A DNA stretch of 64,000 nucleotides from Acrocarpospora phusangensis (GCF_016862995.1 NZ_BOOA01000030.1:33928-97927), one strand, 5' to 3'; positions 1 through 8,969 are shown, numbered from the stretch's first letter. Program-made: numbers and translations. Notes: generated by a model from the letters alone, not told the origin.

Positions 1-71
1 TCCCAGAGCGGCGAGAACGCGAAGCGCAGCCGCGCCACGTCGTCCGGGCCGAATCGCCATTCGATGGCCAT
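1..71 (-). CDS. ArsR-like winged-helix regulator (DUF5937 type), N-terminus only
   Basis: Only the first 23 codons lie in the window; the gene runs off the left edge. Reading leftwards from the ATG at 71, the protein starts MAIEWRFGPDDVARLRFAFS and then PLW. This resembles the opening of the actinobacterial DUF5937 family, in which this N-terminal segment precedes an ArsR-type winged helix. It lies head to head with an MFS pump, and a perfect 24-bp palindrome covers its start codon, so I infer that it represses itself and the pump. The family call rests on a short stretch and should be confirmed from the neighbouring sequence. Confidence 0.6.
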   Translation of the reverse strand, partial: MAIEWRFGPDDVARLRFAFSPLW

Positions 72-93
72 CTTTTAGCCTCCGCTAAAAGAT
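70..93. promoter_or_regulatory. Perfect 10-bp inverted repeat, probable operator of the divergent regulator/MFS pair
   Basis: The arms atcttttagc (70-79) and gctaaaagat (84-93) are exact reverse complements around a ctcc spacer. The left arm covers the regulator's start codon, so a bound dimer would block its transcription start, and the site lies 36 bp upstream of the MFS start. A shorter palindrome, GTCCA-AGG-TGGAC, lies at 115-127 just before the MFS start. The AT-rich arms stand out in very GC-rich DNA. That the regulator binds here is inference. Confidence 0.65.
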
Positions 94-129
94 TCGCATG
101 CCTCCCGGCCTGTTGTCCAAGGTGGACGG

Positions 130-1359
130 GTGACCGTCACCGCGCCTCCCTCGCCGCCCTCGTCCTCCTTACTGCCGTCCTTCCTCCAGTCCAAGATCGG
201 CGGACTGCCCCGGGCGTTCTGGGTGCTGTTCGGCGGAACCGTCGTGAACCGGCTCGGCACGATGGTGGAGCCGTTCTTCGGCATCTACCTGACCCAGGCG
301 CGCGGCATGTCCCTCGCCGTGACCGGGCTGGTGCTGTCGGTCTTCGGCGCGGGCTCGCTGCTGTCGCAGCCGCTCGCGGGCTGGCTGGCGGACCGGGTCG
401 GCCGGCGGGCCACGCTGACCGGCGGCATGCTGGCCTCCGCCGCCACCATGCTGGCGCTCGGCTACAGCACCAGCGTGCCGGGCATCGTCGCGGGCATGTT
501 CGTGCTGGGCGTGGTGGTGGACGCCTACCGGCCGGCCTCCCAGGCGCTGGTGGCCGACCTGGTCTCCCCGGTGGACCGGCCGCGCGCCTTCGGCCTGCTG
601 TTCTGGGGCCTCAACCTGGGCTTCTCGATCGCGATGATCACCGGCGGCTGGCTCGCCGAGGCCGGTTTCCTCTGGCTGTTCTGGATCAACGCGGTCACCT
701 GCACGGTCTTCGGCGTGCTGGTCTGGCGGGCCATCCCGGAGACCCGCCCGGAGGCGTCGGCGCACGAGGGCGGCGGCTTCCGCGAGATGTTCAAGGACCG
801 GCTGATGCTCGCCTTCGTGACCGTGAACCTCGCCTACACCTGCGTCTACCTCCAGGCCTTCTTCACCCTGCCGCTGGCCATGAAGGACCTGGGGACCAGC
901 GCGTACGGGTGGGTGATGGCCGTCAACGGCCTCGTGATCGTCTTCGTGCAGCCGCTGACCAACGGCTGGCTGGCCAGGCGCGACCCCAGCACCGTGCTGG
1001 CGGCCGGTTTCGCCATCGTCGGCCTGGGTTTCGCCCTGACCGTATTCGCCAGTACGGCGCTCGGGTTCGGGCTCACCGTGGCCGTCTGGACGTCCGGCGA
1101 GATCCTCACCGCCGGCATGGGCGGCGCGATCGTGGCGTCCCTGGCCCCGCCGCACCTGCGCGGCCGCTACTCCGGTCTGTACGGTTTCTCCTGGTCCGTG
1201 GGCTCCCTGATCACCCCGCTGTTCGGCACCCGGCTCCTGGAGGCCGGCCCGGTGGTGCTCTGGTCCTGCGTCGGCGCGCTGGGCGTGGTGGCCGCCCTCG
1301 GGCAGCTGGCCCTGGGCCCGGCCATCCGCCGCAGGTCCCGGCTGGTGACCGCACCATAA
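130..1359 (+). CDS. MFS transporter, drug-efflux type
   Basis: A 409-residue polytopic membrane protein with about twelve hydrophobic segments. The signature loop after the second segment reads GWLADRVGRRATL (about residues 83-95), matching the MFS motif A that links TM2 and TM3. A proline/serine-rich cytoplasmic lead of about 25 residues precedes the first segment. It probably exports a small molecule with proton antiport; the substrate cannot be read from sequence. The GTG at 130 is chosen because the frame has no better upstream start. It is divergent from the DUF5937-type regulator across a 24-bp palindrome, suggesting local repression relieved by the pump's substrate. Confidence 0.85.
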   Translation: MTVTAPPSPPSSSLLPSFLQSKIGGLPRAFWVLFGGTVVNRLGTMVEPFFGIYLTQARGMSLAVTGLVLSVFGAGSLLSQPLAGWLADRVGRRATLTGGMLASAATMLALGYSTSVPGIVAGMFVLGVVVDAYRPASQALVADLVSPVDRPRAFGLLFWGLNLGFSIAMITGGWLAEAGFLWLFWINAVTCTVFGVLVWRAIPETRPEASAHEGGGFREMFKDRLMLAFVTVNLAYTCVYLQAFFTLPLAMKDLGTSAYGWVMAVNGLVIVFVQPLTNGWLARRDPSTVLAAGFAIVGLGFALTVFASTALGFGLTVAVWTSGEILTAGMGGAIVASLAPPHLRGRYSGLYGFSWSVGSLITPLFGTRLLEAGPVVLWSCVGALGVVAALGQLALGPAIRRRSRLVTAP

Positions 1360-1398
1360 TCGGGCCATAATCTCCGCAGACGGATTTGCGGGGAGAAC

Positions 1399-3450
1399 AT
1401 GCGACGGGCGCGGCTGGCTGCTGGGCTGATGGCGGTCCCGGGGCTCGTGATCGTGCCGGCGGCGGTGGCGATCCAGCTCGGGCTGCCGCCGGCGTGGTCC
1501 CCCACCCTGCCCGCCACCCCCGACTACACCGCCGGCCTGGCCTTCCCCCTGGTGGGCGCGTTCCTCCTGGCGCACCAGCCGAAACTCAAGATCGCCTGGC
1601 TGATGTACGCGGGCGGCCTCTGCTCGGCCGCCTGCGTGCTGCTGTCGATCCTGATGTTCCGTACGGCCGCCGACGGCGACCTGGCCGCCGCGGGGGTCCT
1701 CCGCGACCTGTCCGGATTACCGTGGACGCTCGGCGGCTGCGTCCTGGCCGTCCTCGTCCCGCTCTACGCCCCCGACGGGCGGCTGCCGTCCCCGCGCTGG
1801 CGGCCCCTGGTGGCCCTCGCGGTGTTCACGGCCCTGCTCCAGGCGTTCCTGTTCACCGTCCGGCCCGTCCCGGTGCCGCTCGGGAGGCCGCGCCCGGCGG
1901 TGATCCCCAACCCGCTGGGCTGGGACCTGTTCGGCTCCTTCCACGACACCCTGTACAACGGGGTGTTCGTGGTCATGGAGCTGTGCATCGTGGCCGCGCT
2001 GGCCTCCTTCACGCTGCGGCTGCGCCGCTCCGACCCGGTGACCCGGCGGCAGATCGTGTGGCCGCTGGTCACCTTCGCGCTGTACGTGGTGTTCCTGCTG
2101 CTGGGCCCGGACTTCTGGGCGCTCGCCGCGTTCTGGACCACCCTCATCCCTGTCGCGATCATGGTGTCGGTGCTGCGCTACCGCCTGTTCGGCATCGACA
2201 CCGTGATCAGCCACGCCATCGTGGCCGCCGGGCTGATCGGTGTGGTCAGCGCCGTCTACTTCGGCGTCGGCGCGGTGGCCGGCCTGCTGGTGTCCAGCTA
2301 CCACCAGGTGGCCGGGCTGGCCGCCGCGCTGTTCGCCGGCGCGTTCTTCCAGCCGCTGCGGCAGTCCCTCCAGCGGCTGTCCGACCGTTTCCTCTACGGC
2401 CGGGTCGGCGACCCGCGCCTGCTCGCCGACCGCCTCATCCAGGAGGTGCGGCGGGCCGGCCCGGCCGAGGCGCTCGGCGCGGTGGTCTCCGTGGTCCGGG
2501 ACGGCCTGGCCGTGTCCGGCGCGGCGGTCGAGGTGATCGACGGCCTGCGGGCGGAGAGCGGTTCCGTCGGGGAGCAGCCCCGGGCCATCGAGCTGGTCTG
2601 GCACGGCGAGCCCGTCGGCCGCCTGCTGCTCGGCCCCTGCGGCGCCCGCCGGTTCGCGGTCTCGCACGACGAGCGGGTGATCGCCACGCTCCTGCCGTAC
2701 GTGGCGGACGTGGCGCACGCCGCGCGGATGGCCGCCGACCTGCAACGGTCCCGGGAGCGCATCCTGGCGGCCCGGGAGGAGGAGCGCCGCCGGCTGCGCC
2801 GGGACCTGCACGACGGGCTCGGCCAGACGCTCGGCGCGATGGCCATGACCATCAACATGGCCAGGATGAGCATCACCCGCTCCCCCGGCACCGCCGACGA
2901 CCTGCTCCAGGACCTGCGCAGCGGCATGGACGCCGTGGCCGGCGACATCCGCGAACTCGTGTACGGCCTGCGCCCGCCCGCCCTGGACGACCTCGGCCTG
3001 ACCGGCGCCGTGACCTCGCTCGCCACCGAGACGCTGCCCGGCGTGGTCAGGGTCGAGGTGGTGGCCGACGAGCTGGGCGACCTGCCGGCCGCCGTGGAGG
3101 TGGCCGCGTACCGGATCGTGCAGGAGGCGGTCACCAACGTGCGGCGGCACGCCCGCGCGGGCCGGGTGCTGATCCTGCTCGCCCGCGAGGACGACCAGCT
3201 GGTCGTACGGGTGGAGGACGACGGTGTGGGGCTGCCGGAGGGGCGTCGCGCCGGCGTGGGCACCTCCTCGATGCGGGAGCGGGCCGCCGAGCTGGGCGGC
3301 ACCTGCGCGATCACCTCGCCCGCGACGGGCGGCACCCTGGTGGAGGCCCGGCTCCCGTCCGTCGTGACCCAGCCGGCGGGACGCCCCGGGGAGACGGGTG
3401 CCGAATCGGACAAGGAGAACGCCGCCGACCAGGCAGCACGCTCCTCCTGA
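1399..3450 (+). CDS. Membrane sensor histidine kinase (NarL-partner type)
   Basis: A 683-residue kinase with about eight N-terminal hydrophobic segments (about 1-290), a GAF-like region (about 330-450), a HisKA_3 dimerisation helix carrying DLHDG with the phospho-acceptor His471, and a C-terminal HATPase_c domain (N box around IVQEAVTNVRRHA, G1 box VEDDGVGLPEG). The ATG at 1399 has GGGGAG 4 nt upstream. It lies 39 bp after the MFS gene. The next gene, 46 bp downstream, is a receiver-containing regulator and the likely phosphotransfer partner. The membrane region resembles the 7TM-type sensors of other actinobacterial HisKA_3 kinases; the signal is unknown. Confidence 0.9.
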   Translation: MRRARLAAGLMAVPGLVIVPAAVAIQLGLPPAWSPTLPATPDYTAGLAFPLVGAFLLAHQPKLKIAWLMYAGGLCSAACVLLSILMFRTAADGDLAAAGVLRDLSGLPWTLGGCVLAVLVPLYAPDGRLPSPRWRPLVALAVFTALLQAFLFTVRPVPVPLGRPRPAVIPNPLGWDLFGSFHDTLYNGVFVVMELCIVAALASFTLRLRRSDPVTRRQIVWPLVTFALYVVFLLLGPDFWALAAFWTTLIPVAIMVSVLRYRLFGIDTVISHAIVAAGLIGVVSAVYFGVGAVAGLLVSSYHQVAGLAAALFAGAFFQPLRQSLQRLSDRFLYGRVGDPRLLADRLIQEVRRAGPAEALGAVVSVVRDGLAVSGAAVEVIDGLRAESGSVGEQPRAIELVWHGEPVGRLLLGPCGARRFAVSHDERVIATLLPYVADVAHAARMAADLQRSRERILAAREEERRRLRRDLHDGLGQTLGAMAMTINMARMSITRSPGTADDLLQDLRSGMDAVAGDIRELVYGLRPPALDDLGLTGAVTSLATETLPGVVRVEVVADELGDLPAAVEVAAYRIVQEAVTNVRRHARAGRVLILLAREDDQLVVRVEDDGVGLPEGRRAGVGTSSMRERAAELGGTCAITSPATGGTLVEARLPSVVTQPAGRPGETGAESDKENAADQAARSS

Positions 3451-3496
3451 ACCGATCATTGTGTTCGCCGCCGGAGGCTTTACGCTTACCCATGCG

Positions 3497-4945
3497 ATGG
3501 TGATATTTCGTGCGCTGGGCCCGTTCCAAGCGGTCTCGGCCGATCAGGTCCTCGATCTCGGGGGGCAGCGGCAGCAGGCCGTGCTCGCCCGGCTTCTCGT
3601 CGCGGGTGGCCGCGCGATCCCGGTGAGCATGCTCATCGACGAGCTCTGGCCGGGCGCGCCCCCCACCCAGGCGCTCTCCACGATCCAGGGGTACGTCTCG
3701 CGGCTGCGCCGGGCCCTGGAACCGGACCGGGCGCCACGCGAGGAGGCCGGCGTGCTGGTCTCCGCGCCGCCCGGCTACGCGCTGCGCGCCGGCGTCGAGC
3801 AGGTGGACGCCTGGCACTTCGAGAACCTGGTCAAGCAGGACAGCGAGGACCTCGACGAGGTCACCCGCCGGCTGGACACCGCGCTGGCGCTCTGGCGCGG
3901 CCCGGCGCTGGCCGAGTTCTCCGAGCTGCCCTGGGCCCAGGCCGAGTCGCTCCGCCTGGACGAGCTGCGGCTGATCGCCGTGGAACGCCGCGCCGACGCC
4001 GCCGTACGGCTCGGCCGCGCGGGCGCCCTCATCCCCGACCTGGAGGCGCACGCCTCCGGCTACCCGCTGCGCGAGGAGGCCTGGCGGCTGCTCGCGGTCG
4101 CGCTCTACCGGGCCGGCCGGCAGGCCGACGCACTGGGCGCGCTGCGCCGGGCCAGGCAGGTGCTCCGCGAGGAGCTGGGCCTGGACCTCGGCCCCACGCT
4201 CCAGCGCCTGGAGCAGGACATCCTCGCCCAGGCCGCGCACCTGGACGCCTCCCCCGCCGCCACGGTCACCGTGCGCTCGGCCGCGGACGCCGAGCCGGGC
4301 ACGGCCCTGCGGGTGGTGGTGGCCGACGACCAGGCCCTGGTCAGGACCGGCCTGCGGGTGGTGCTGGACAGCGAGCCAGGGCTGGAGCTGGTGGCCGAGG
4401 CGGAGAACGGCGAGCAGGCCATCGCCGCCGTACGGCTGACCCGGCCGGACGTGGTGCTGATGGACATCCAGATGCCCCGGCTGGACGGGCTGGCGGCGGC
4501 CCGGCGGCTGCTGGCGGCGGAGGACCCGCCGAAGGTGATCATGATGACCACGTTCGGCACCGACGACAACCTGTACTCGGCGCTGCGGGCCGGGGTCAGC
4601 GGGTTCGTGCTCAAGACCTCCCCGCCGGAACAGCTGATCGCGGCCATCCGGGCGGCGGTGGCGGGCGACGCGCTGATCGACCCGGCGGTGACCACGCACC
4701 TGATCGCGGCCTTCACCGGCCGCGCCGACCCGGCCGCCCCCGCCGGGCTCTCCGATCCGGAGATCGACCTGGTCAGGCTGGTGGCGCGCGGCTTCACCAA
4801 CCGCCAGATCGCGGTCAGCCTGGCGGTGTCCGAGCAGGCGGTCGCGGACGAGGTGAACGGCCTGCTGAAGCGCCTGGAACTGCTGGACCGGGCGCAGCTG
4901 GTGGTGCTCGCGTACGAGTCGGGTCTGGTCAGCCCCGGGTCCTGA
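3497..4945 (+). CDS. SARP-type DNA-binding/BTAD domain fused to a NarL response regulator
   Basis: A 482-residue regulator with two regulatory proteins in one chain. Residues 1-90 are an OmpR-type winged helix (FRALGPF..., then GGQRQQAVLARLL and ELWPG). Residues 95-240 are a bacterial transcriptional activation domain as in SARP/AfsR proteins. Residues 270-385 are a CheY-like receiver with Asp323 in LMDIQMPRL and Lys in FVLKTS. Residues 415-480 are a LuxR-type helix-turn-helix. The last helix reads SEQAVADEV where NarL proteins usually have ATVKTHV, so this domain may no longer bind DNA. The receiver and tail resemble the NarL regulator at 63023-63685. I chose ATG 3497 because the SARP fold starts there; an upstream in-frame ATG at 3398 lies inside the kinase gene. 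The kinase at 1399 is the probable partner. Confidence 0.88.
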   Translation: MVIFRALGPFQAVSADQVLDLGGQRQQAVLARLLVAGGRAIPVSMLIDELWPGAPPTQALSTIQGYVSRLRRALEPDRAPREEAGVLVSAPPGYALRAGVEQVDAWHFENLVKQDSEDLDEVTRRLDTALALWRGPALAEFSELPWAQAESLRLDELRLIAVERRADAAVRLGRAGALIPDLEAHASGYPLREEAWRLLAVALYRAGRQADALGALRRARQVLREELGLDLGPTLQRLEQDILAQAAHLDASPAATVTVRSAADAEPGTALRVVVADDQALVRTGLRVVLDSEPGLELVAEAENGEQAIAAVRLTRPDVVLMDIQMPRLDGLAAARRLLAAEDPPKVIMMTTFGTDDNLYSALRAGVSGFVLKTSPPEQLIAAIRAAVAGDALIDPAVTTHLIAAFTGRADPAAPAGLSDPEIDLVRLVARGFTNRQIAVSLAVSEQAVADEVNGLLKRLELLDRAQLVVLAYESGLVSPGS

Positions 4946-4950
4946 ACTTA

Positions 4951-4988
4951 TCGTCAAGTTGACGACAAAGAATGGCGGGCCGTAGTCT
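4951..4988 (+). promoter_or_regulatory. nadE promoter with overlapping 15-bp palindrome
   Basis: TTGACG at 4959-4964, an 18-bp spacer and TAGTCT at 4983-4988 form a good housekeeping promoter. The GTG start follows the -10 box by 6 nt, so the mRNA is probably leaderless. The -35 box is the right half of a perfect palindrome, tcgtcaa-g-ttgacga (4951-4965). A repressor bound there would exclude RNA polymerase. The regulator is not identified; an NAD-responsive repressor is a natural guess given the gene. Confidence 0.7.
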
Positions 4989-4994
4989 GGTCGG

Positions 4995-6737
4995 GTGGCC
5001 CAACTGCGTATCGCCCTCGCCCAGACCAACCCCGTCGTCGGCGACCTGGCCGGGAACGCCGACCTGCTGATCTCGTGGACCCGCCGCGCCGCCGACCGCG
5101 GCGCGCACCTCGTCGTGTTCACCGAGATGTTCCTCACCGGATACCCGGTGGAGGACCTCGTGCTGCGGAGCTCCTTCGTGGAGGCCTCCATCGCCGGTCT
5201 CGAGGCCGCCGCCGCCCGCCTCGCCGCCGAAGGACTCGGCGACCTGCCGGTCGTGGTGGGGTACGTCGACCGGGCCGGCCTGACCCCCCGGGTGGGGCAG
5301 CCGAAGGGCGCGCCGCTGGACGCCGCCGCGGTCCTCCACCAGGGCCGGGTGGTGCTGCGGACCGCCAAGCACCACCTGCCCAACTACGGCGTCTTCGACG
5401 AGTACCGCTACTTCGTGCGCGGCGACCGGCTGCCCGTCTTCCGGCTGCACGGGGTGGACGTGGCCGTGGCCATCTGCGAGGACCTGTGGCAGGAGGGCGG
5501 TCCCGTCTCGGTGGCGCGGGCGGCGGGGGCGGGGCTGCTGGTGGTGCCGAACGCCTCGCCGTACGAGATGGACAAGGACGACGTGCGGTTCGCGCTGTGC
5601 GCGCGGCGGGCCAGGGAGGCGGGGTGCGTGCTCGCCTACGCCAACCAGGTCGGCGGGCAGGACGAGCTCATCTTCGACGGGGACTCGCTGGTCGTGTCCG
5701 CCGACGGCGAGCTGATCGCGCGGGCCGGGCAGTTCACCGAGGAGCTGCTGGTCACGGACCTGGAACTGCCGGAGGGCTCGGGCGAGCCCGGCGAGTTCCC
5801 GGTGGACGCCGGGGACGGGACGGCCATGACGGTCGAGCGGGTGGTGCTGTCGGCGGAGCCGCTGACGTTCCCCGCCGAGCCGCCGGTGGTCGCGGAACGG
5901 CTGGACGACCTGGCCGAGGTCTACCGGGCGCTGGTGCTCGGGGTGCGCGACTACGTGGCCAAGAACGGGTTCCGATCGGTCATCCTCGGGCTGTCCGGCG
6001 GCATCGACTCGGCGCTGACCGCCACCATCGCGGCGGACGCGATCGGCCCCGAGCGGGTGCACGTCGTGCTCATGCCGTCGCGCTACTCCTCCGACCACTC
6101 CATCGAGGACGCCGAGGAGCTGGTCCGCCGCCAGGGGCTGGTGTCGCGGGTGGCGCCCATCGCCGACGTGGTCAACGCCTTCGAGAAGGAGATCGAGCTG
6201 ACCGGCCTGGCGGCCGAGAACCTCCAGGCGCGGGTGCGCGGCATGCTGCTGATGTCGCTGTCCAACCAGCACGGCCACCTGGTGCTCACCACCGGCAACA
6301 AGAGCGAGCTGGCCACCGGCTACTCCACCCTGTACGGCGACTCCGCCGGCGGCTTCGCCCCCATCAAGGACGTGCCCAAGAGCCTGGTGTGGGAGCTGTC
6401 CCGGTGGCGCAACACGCAGTCCACGCCGCCGCCCATCCCGGAGAACTCGATCACCAAGGAGCCGAGCGCGGAACTGCGGCCCGGCCAGCGCGACACCGAC
6501 TCCCTCCCGCCGTACGAGGTGCTGGACCGGCTCCTGGACGACTACGTGGAGCGCGACCTGGGCCGGGAGGAGCTGATCGCGGCCGGGCACGACCCCGACC
6601 TGGTGACCCGGGTCATCCGCCTGGTGGACACCGCCGAGTACAAGCGCCGCCAGTACCCCCCGGGCCCCAAGATCAGCCCCAAGAACTTCGGCCGGGACCG
6701 CCGCCTCCCCATCACCAACCGGTGGCGGGAAGGGTAA
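4995..6737 (+). CDS. nadE: Glutamine-dependent NAD+ synthetase
   Basis: Cytosolic enzyme that amidates nicotinic acid adenine dinucleotide to NAD+ with ATP and glutamine-derived ammonia, the last step of NAD synthesis. The 580 residues form an N-terminal nitrilase-type glutaminase and a C-terminal synthetase. The catalytic triad is visible as Glu in FTEMFLTGYP, Lys in TAKHHLPNYG and Cys in AICEDLWQ. The ATP loop is LGLSGGIDSALT. Length and order match the bacterial two-domain enzyme. It starts at GTG 4995 directly after a -10 box, consistent with leaderless translation. The gene stands alone and converges with tetR, with 5 nt between the stops. Confidence 0.95.
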   Translation: MAQLRIALAQTNPVVGDLAGNADLLISWTRRAADRGAHLVVFTEMFLTGYPVEDLVLRSSFVEASIAGLEAAAARLAAEGLGDLPVVVGYVDRAGLTPRVGQPKGAPLDAAAVLHQGRVVLRTAKHHLPNYGVFDEYRYFVRGDRLPVFRLHGVDVAVAICEDLWQEGGPVSVARAAGAGLLVVPNASPYEMDKDDVRFALCARRAREAGCVLAYANQVGGQDELIFDGDSLVVSADGELIARAGQFTEELLVTDLELPEGSGEPGEFPVDAGDGTAMTVERVVLSAEPLTFPAEPPVVAERLDDLAEVYRALVLGVRDYVAKNGFRSVILGLSGGIDSALTATIAADAIGPERVHVVLMPSRYSSDHSIEDAEELVRRQGLVSRVAPIADVVNAFEKEIELTGLAAENLQARVRGMLLMSLSNQHGHLVLTTGNKSELATGYSTLYGDSAGGFAPIKDVPKSLVWELSRWRNTQSTPPPIPENSITKEPSAELRPGQRDTDSLPPYEVLDRLLDDYVERDLGREELIAAGHDPDLVTRVIRLVDTAEYKRRQYPPGPKISPKNFGRDRRLPITNRWREG

Positions 6738-6742
6738 CGCGG

Positions 6743-7351
6743 CTACGCTTGCGCGGACCGGAAGCCGCGCAGGGCCTCGTCGACGATGCGGGAGGCCAGG
6801 TCGGGGCTGGGGAGGGCGCCGCCGTGGGAGGCGGCCTTGGTGTACCAGAGCATGGTGCCGGTGAGCATGCCCATCGCCAGTTCGACGTCCAGGTCGGCGC
6901 GGAGCTCGCCGGTGGCGACGCCGCGTTCGAGCACCGCGCGCATCGCGGCCCGGCGGGGCTCGATGGCCGTCTGGTGGAAACGTTCGTACAGACGGGGGTG
7001 GCGCTCCTGGTCGCTCATCGCGATGTTCATGATGCAGCGGGTGCGCACGTGCAGCGAGTCCTGCCGCATCACGTCCAGATAGGCGACCAGGTCCTCCCTG
7101 ACCGTGCGGCCGGCGACCACCGGCAGCGGGGCCTTGAGGGTGGCCAGGGCGTCGCCGACCAGCTCCTCCTTGTTGGCCCAGCGCCGGTAGATGGTCGTCT
7201 TGCCGACTCCGGCGCGGGCCGCCACGGCCTCGATCGACAGCTCGGACACCGAGGCGCCCTCGCCGATCAGGTCGAGGGTGGCGTCCACGATCGCCTTCTC
7301 GGCCCGCTCACTCCGGGGACGCCCCGCGGGCCTGGTGCCCGTCACGCTCAT
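6743..7351 (-). CDS. TetR-family repressor of the adjacent efflux pump
   Basis: A 202-residue regulator. The N-terminal helix-turn-helix is clear (SIEAVAARAGVGKTTIYRRW, about residues 40-60, then KEELV), followed by an all-helical ligand domain. The ATG at 7351 is preceded by GGAGG at a 6-nt spacing. It is the second gene of a leftward operon, 27 bp after a DHA2 pump whose upstream region holds clustered inverted repeats. Autoregulated repression of the pump is the usual arrangement for such pairs and is inferred here. The inducer is unknown. Confidence 0.9.
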   Translation of the reverse strand: MSVTGTRPAGRPRSERAEKAIVDATLDLIGEGASVSELSIEAVAARAGVGKTTIYRRWANKEELVGDALATLKAPLPVVAGRTVREDLVAYLDVMRQDSLHVRTRCIMNIAMSDQERHPRLYERFHQTAIEPRRAAMRAVLERGVATGELRADLDVELAMGMLTGTMLWYTKAASHGGALPSPDLASRIVDEALRGFRSAQA

Positions 7352-7378
7352 CCGGAGCCTCCTCTCACGTTGTGAAGG

Positions 7379-8953
7379 TCAAACTACCGCCGATTCCCGC
7401 TCCACGTTCACGGGGTTGCCCGCGGCGTGCGACGGGACGTACTTCCCGTCCTTGCCGGGCATCCAGCGCGCCATCACGAACGCGCCGAACAGGGCGACCA
7501 GGGCGGAACCGGCCGCCGCCCACTGGATGCCGGTGACGAACGCGTCGTTGGCCGCATGCATCAGCGCCGCGCCCTGCGGGCCCAGGCGCTCGGCCACGGC
7601 GGCGGCCCCGGCGATGGACTCGGTCACCGCGTGCGCGGCCTCCGGCGGCAGGCCGGCCACCTGACTCTCCATGCTGCCCCGGTAGCTGGCCGAGAGCGCC
7701 GCGCCCAGCACGGCGATGCCGAGCGTGCCGCCGACCTGGCGCACCACGTTGCTCATGGACGAGCCGACCCCGGCCTTCTCCCTGGGCAGCGCGTTCATGA
7801 TGGCGGTGGTCGCGGTGGGCATGATGTTGGCCATCGCCGCGCCCTGCACGAACCCGAGCACGAGCAGGATCCACAGCGGCGTGTCGGCCTCCACGAACAC
7901 GTAGCCGGCCAGCGCGAGCGCGATCACCAGCATGGAGACCGAGCCGACGAGCTTGCCGCCGAACCGCTGCGCCACCCGGGCGCTCTGCGGCGCGAACATC
8001 AGCTGCGCCACCGCGAACGGCAGCACCAGCGCGCCCGACTCCAGCGGCGAGAAGCCCCGGACGATCTGCCAGTAGAACGCCATGAAGAACAGCACGCCCA
8101 TGGCCGAGAAGAACACCAGGCCGACGCTGACGATGGCGGTGGTGAAGCCCGCGTCGCGGAAGTTGCGCACGTCGAAGGCCGGGTGGTCGGCACGGCTCTC
8201 GTACCAGACGAAACCGGCCAGGATGAGCAGGCCGGCCGCGGACGGGAGGATGACCGTGACGTCGGCGGCCGTGCCCAGTTCGGTGATCCTCACGATGCCG
8301 TAGACCAGGCTGACCAGGCCGACGATGGACAGCAGCACGCCGACCGGGTCCAGCGCGGTCTTGTTCGGGTCCTTCGAGTCGGGCACCAGCGTCGCGATGA
8401 GCACCACCGCGAGCAGCACGATCGGCACGTTGATCAGGAAGACCGAGCCCCACCAGAAGTGCTCGAGCAGCAGGCCGCCGGTGATCGGGCCGATCGCCAC
8501 GGCGATGCCGACGCCGCCCGCCCAGATGCCGATGGCCTTGCCGCGCTCCCGGAGCGGGAAGACGTTGGAGATGATCGCCAGGGTGGCCGGCATGATCGCC
8601 GCGCCGCCGATGCCCATCAGCGACCTGGCCAGGATCAGCTGCATCGGATCCTGGGCGTACGCGCTGGCCAGCGAGGACAGGCCGAAAAGGATCATGCCGA
8701 TGAGCAGCATGCGCTTGCGGCCGTAACGGTCGCCCAGCACGCCGAAGGTGAACAGCAGGCCGGCGAAGACGAGCGTGTAGGAGTTCATGGCCCACTCCAG
8801 CTCGCTCTGGGTGGCGCCCAACCCGTGGACCGGATCGGCGATCGTCTTGATCGCCACGTTCAGGATGGTGTTGTCGAGCACCACCGCGAGGAGGCTGAAC
8901 ACCATCACGCCGAGGATCTGCCAGCGGCGTGGATGTCCGGTATCGAGTTCCAC
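7379..8953 (-). CDS. MFS transporter, DHA2 family (14-TM drug efflux)
   Basis: A 524-residue transporter of the EmrB/QacA type. The N-terminal segments carry the DHA2 features LDNTILNVAIKTI and LGDRYGRKRML, and about 14 hydrophobic segments can be counted. I start it at GTG 8953, which has GGGGGAA 5 nt upstream; the longer open frame to 10105 reads out of frame through the neighbouring MFS gene. It is the first gene of an operon with tetR. It probably exports hydrophobic cationic or antibiotic-like compounds with proton antiport; the substrate is not deducible. Confidence 0.9.
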   Translation of the reverse strand: MELDTGHPRRWQILGVMVFSLLAVVLDNTILNVAIKTIADPVHGLGATQSELEWAMNSYTLVFAGLLFTFGVLGDRYGRKRMLLIGMILFGLSSLASAYAQDPMQLILARSLMGIGGAAIMPATLAIISNVFPLRERGKAIGIWAGGVGIAVAIGPITGGLLLEHFWWGSVFLINVPIVLLAVVLIATLVPDSKDPNKTALDPVGVLLSIVGLVSLVYGIVRITELGTAADVTVILPSAAGLLILAGFVWYESRADHPAFDVRNFRDAGFTTAIVSVGLVFFSAMGVLFFMAFYWQIVRGFSPLESGALVLPFAVAQLMFAPQSARVAQRFGGKLVGSVSMLVIALALAGYVFVEADTPLWILLVLGFVQGAAMANIMPTATTAIMNALPREKAGVGSSMSNVVRQVGGTLGIAVLGAALSASYRGSMESQVAGLPPEAAHAVTESIAGAAAVAERLGPQGAALMHAANDAFVTGIQWAAAGSALVALFGAFVMARWMPGKDGKYVPSHAAGNPVNVERESAVV

Positions 8954-8969
8954 AGGTTCCCCCAGATAT

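Noticed and set aside
1386..3503. 705-codon plus-strand frame overlapping the first histidine kinase
   Set aside because: Arg/Pro/Gly-rich shadow of the kinase in another frame; the 1399-3450 frame has full kinase motifs.
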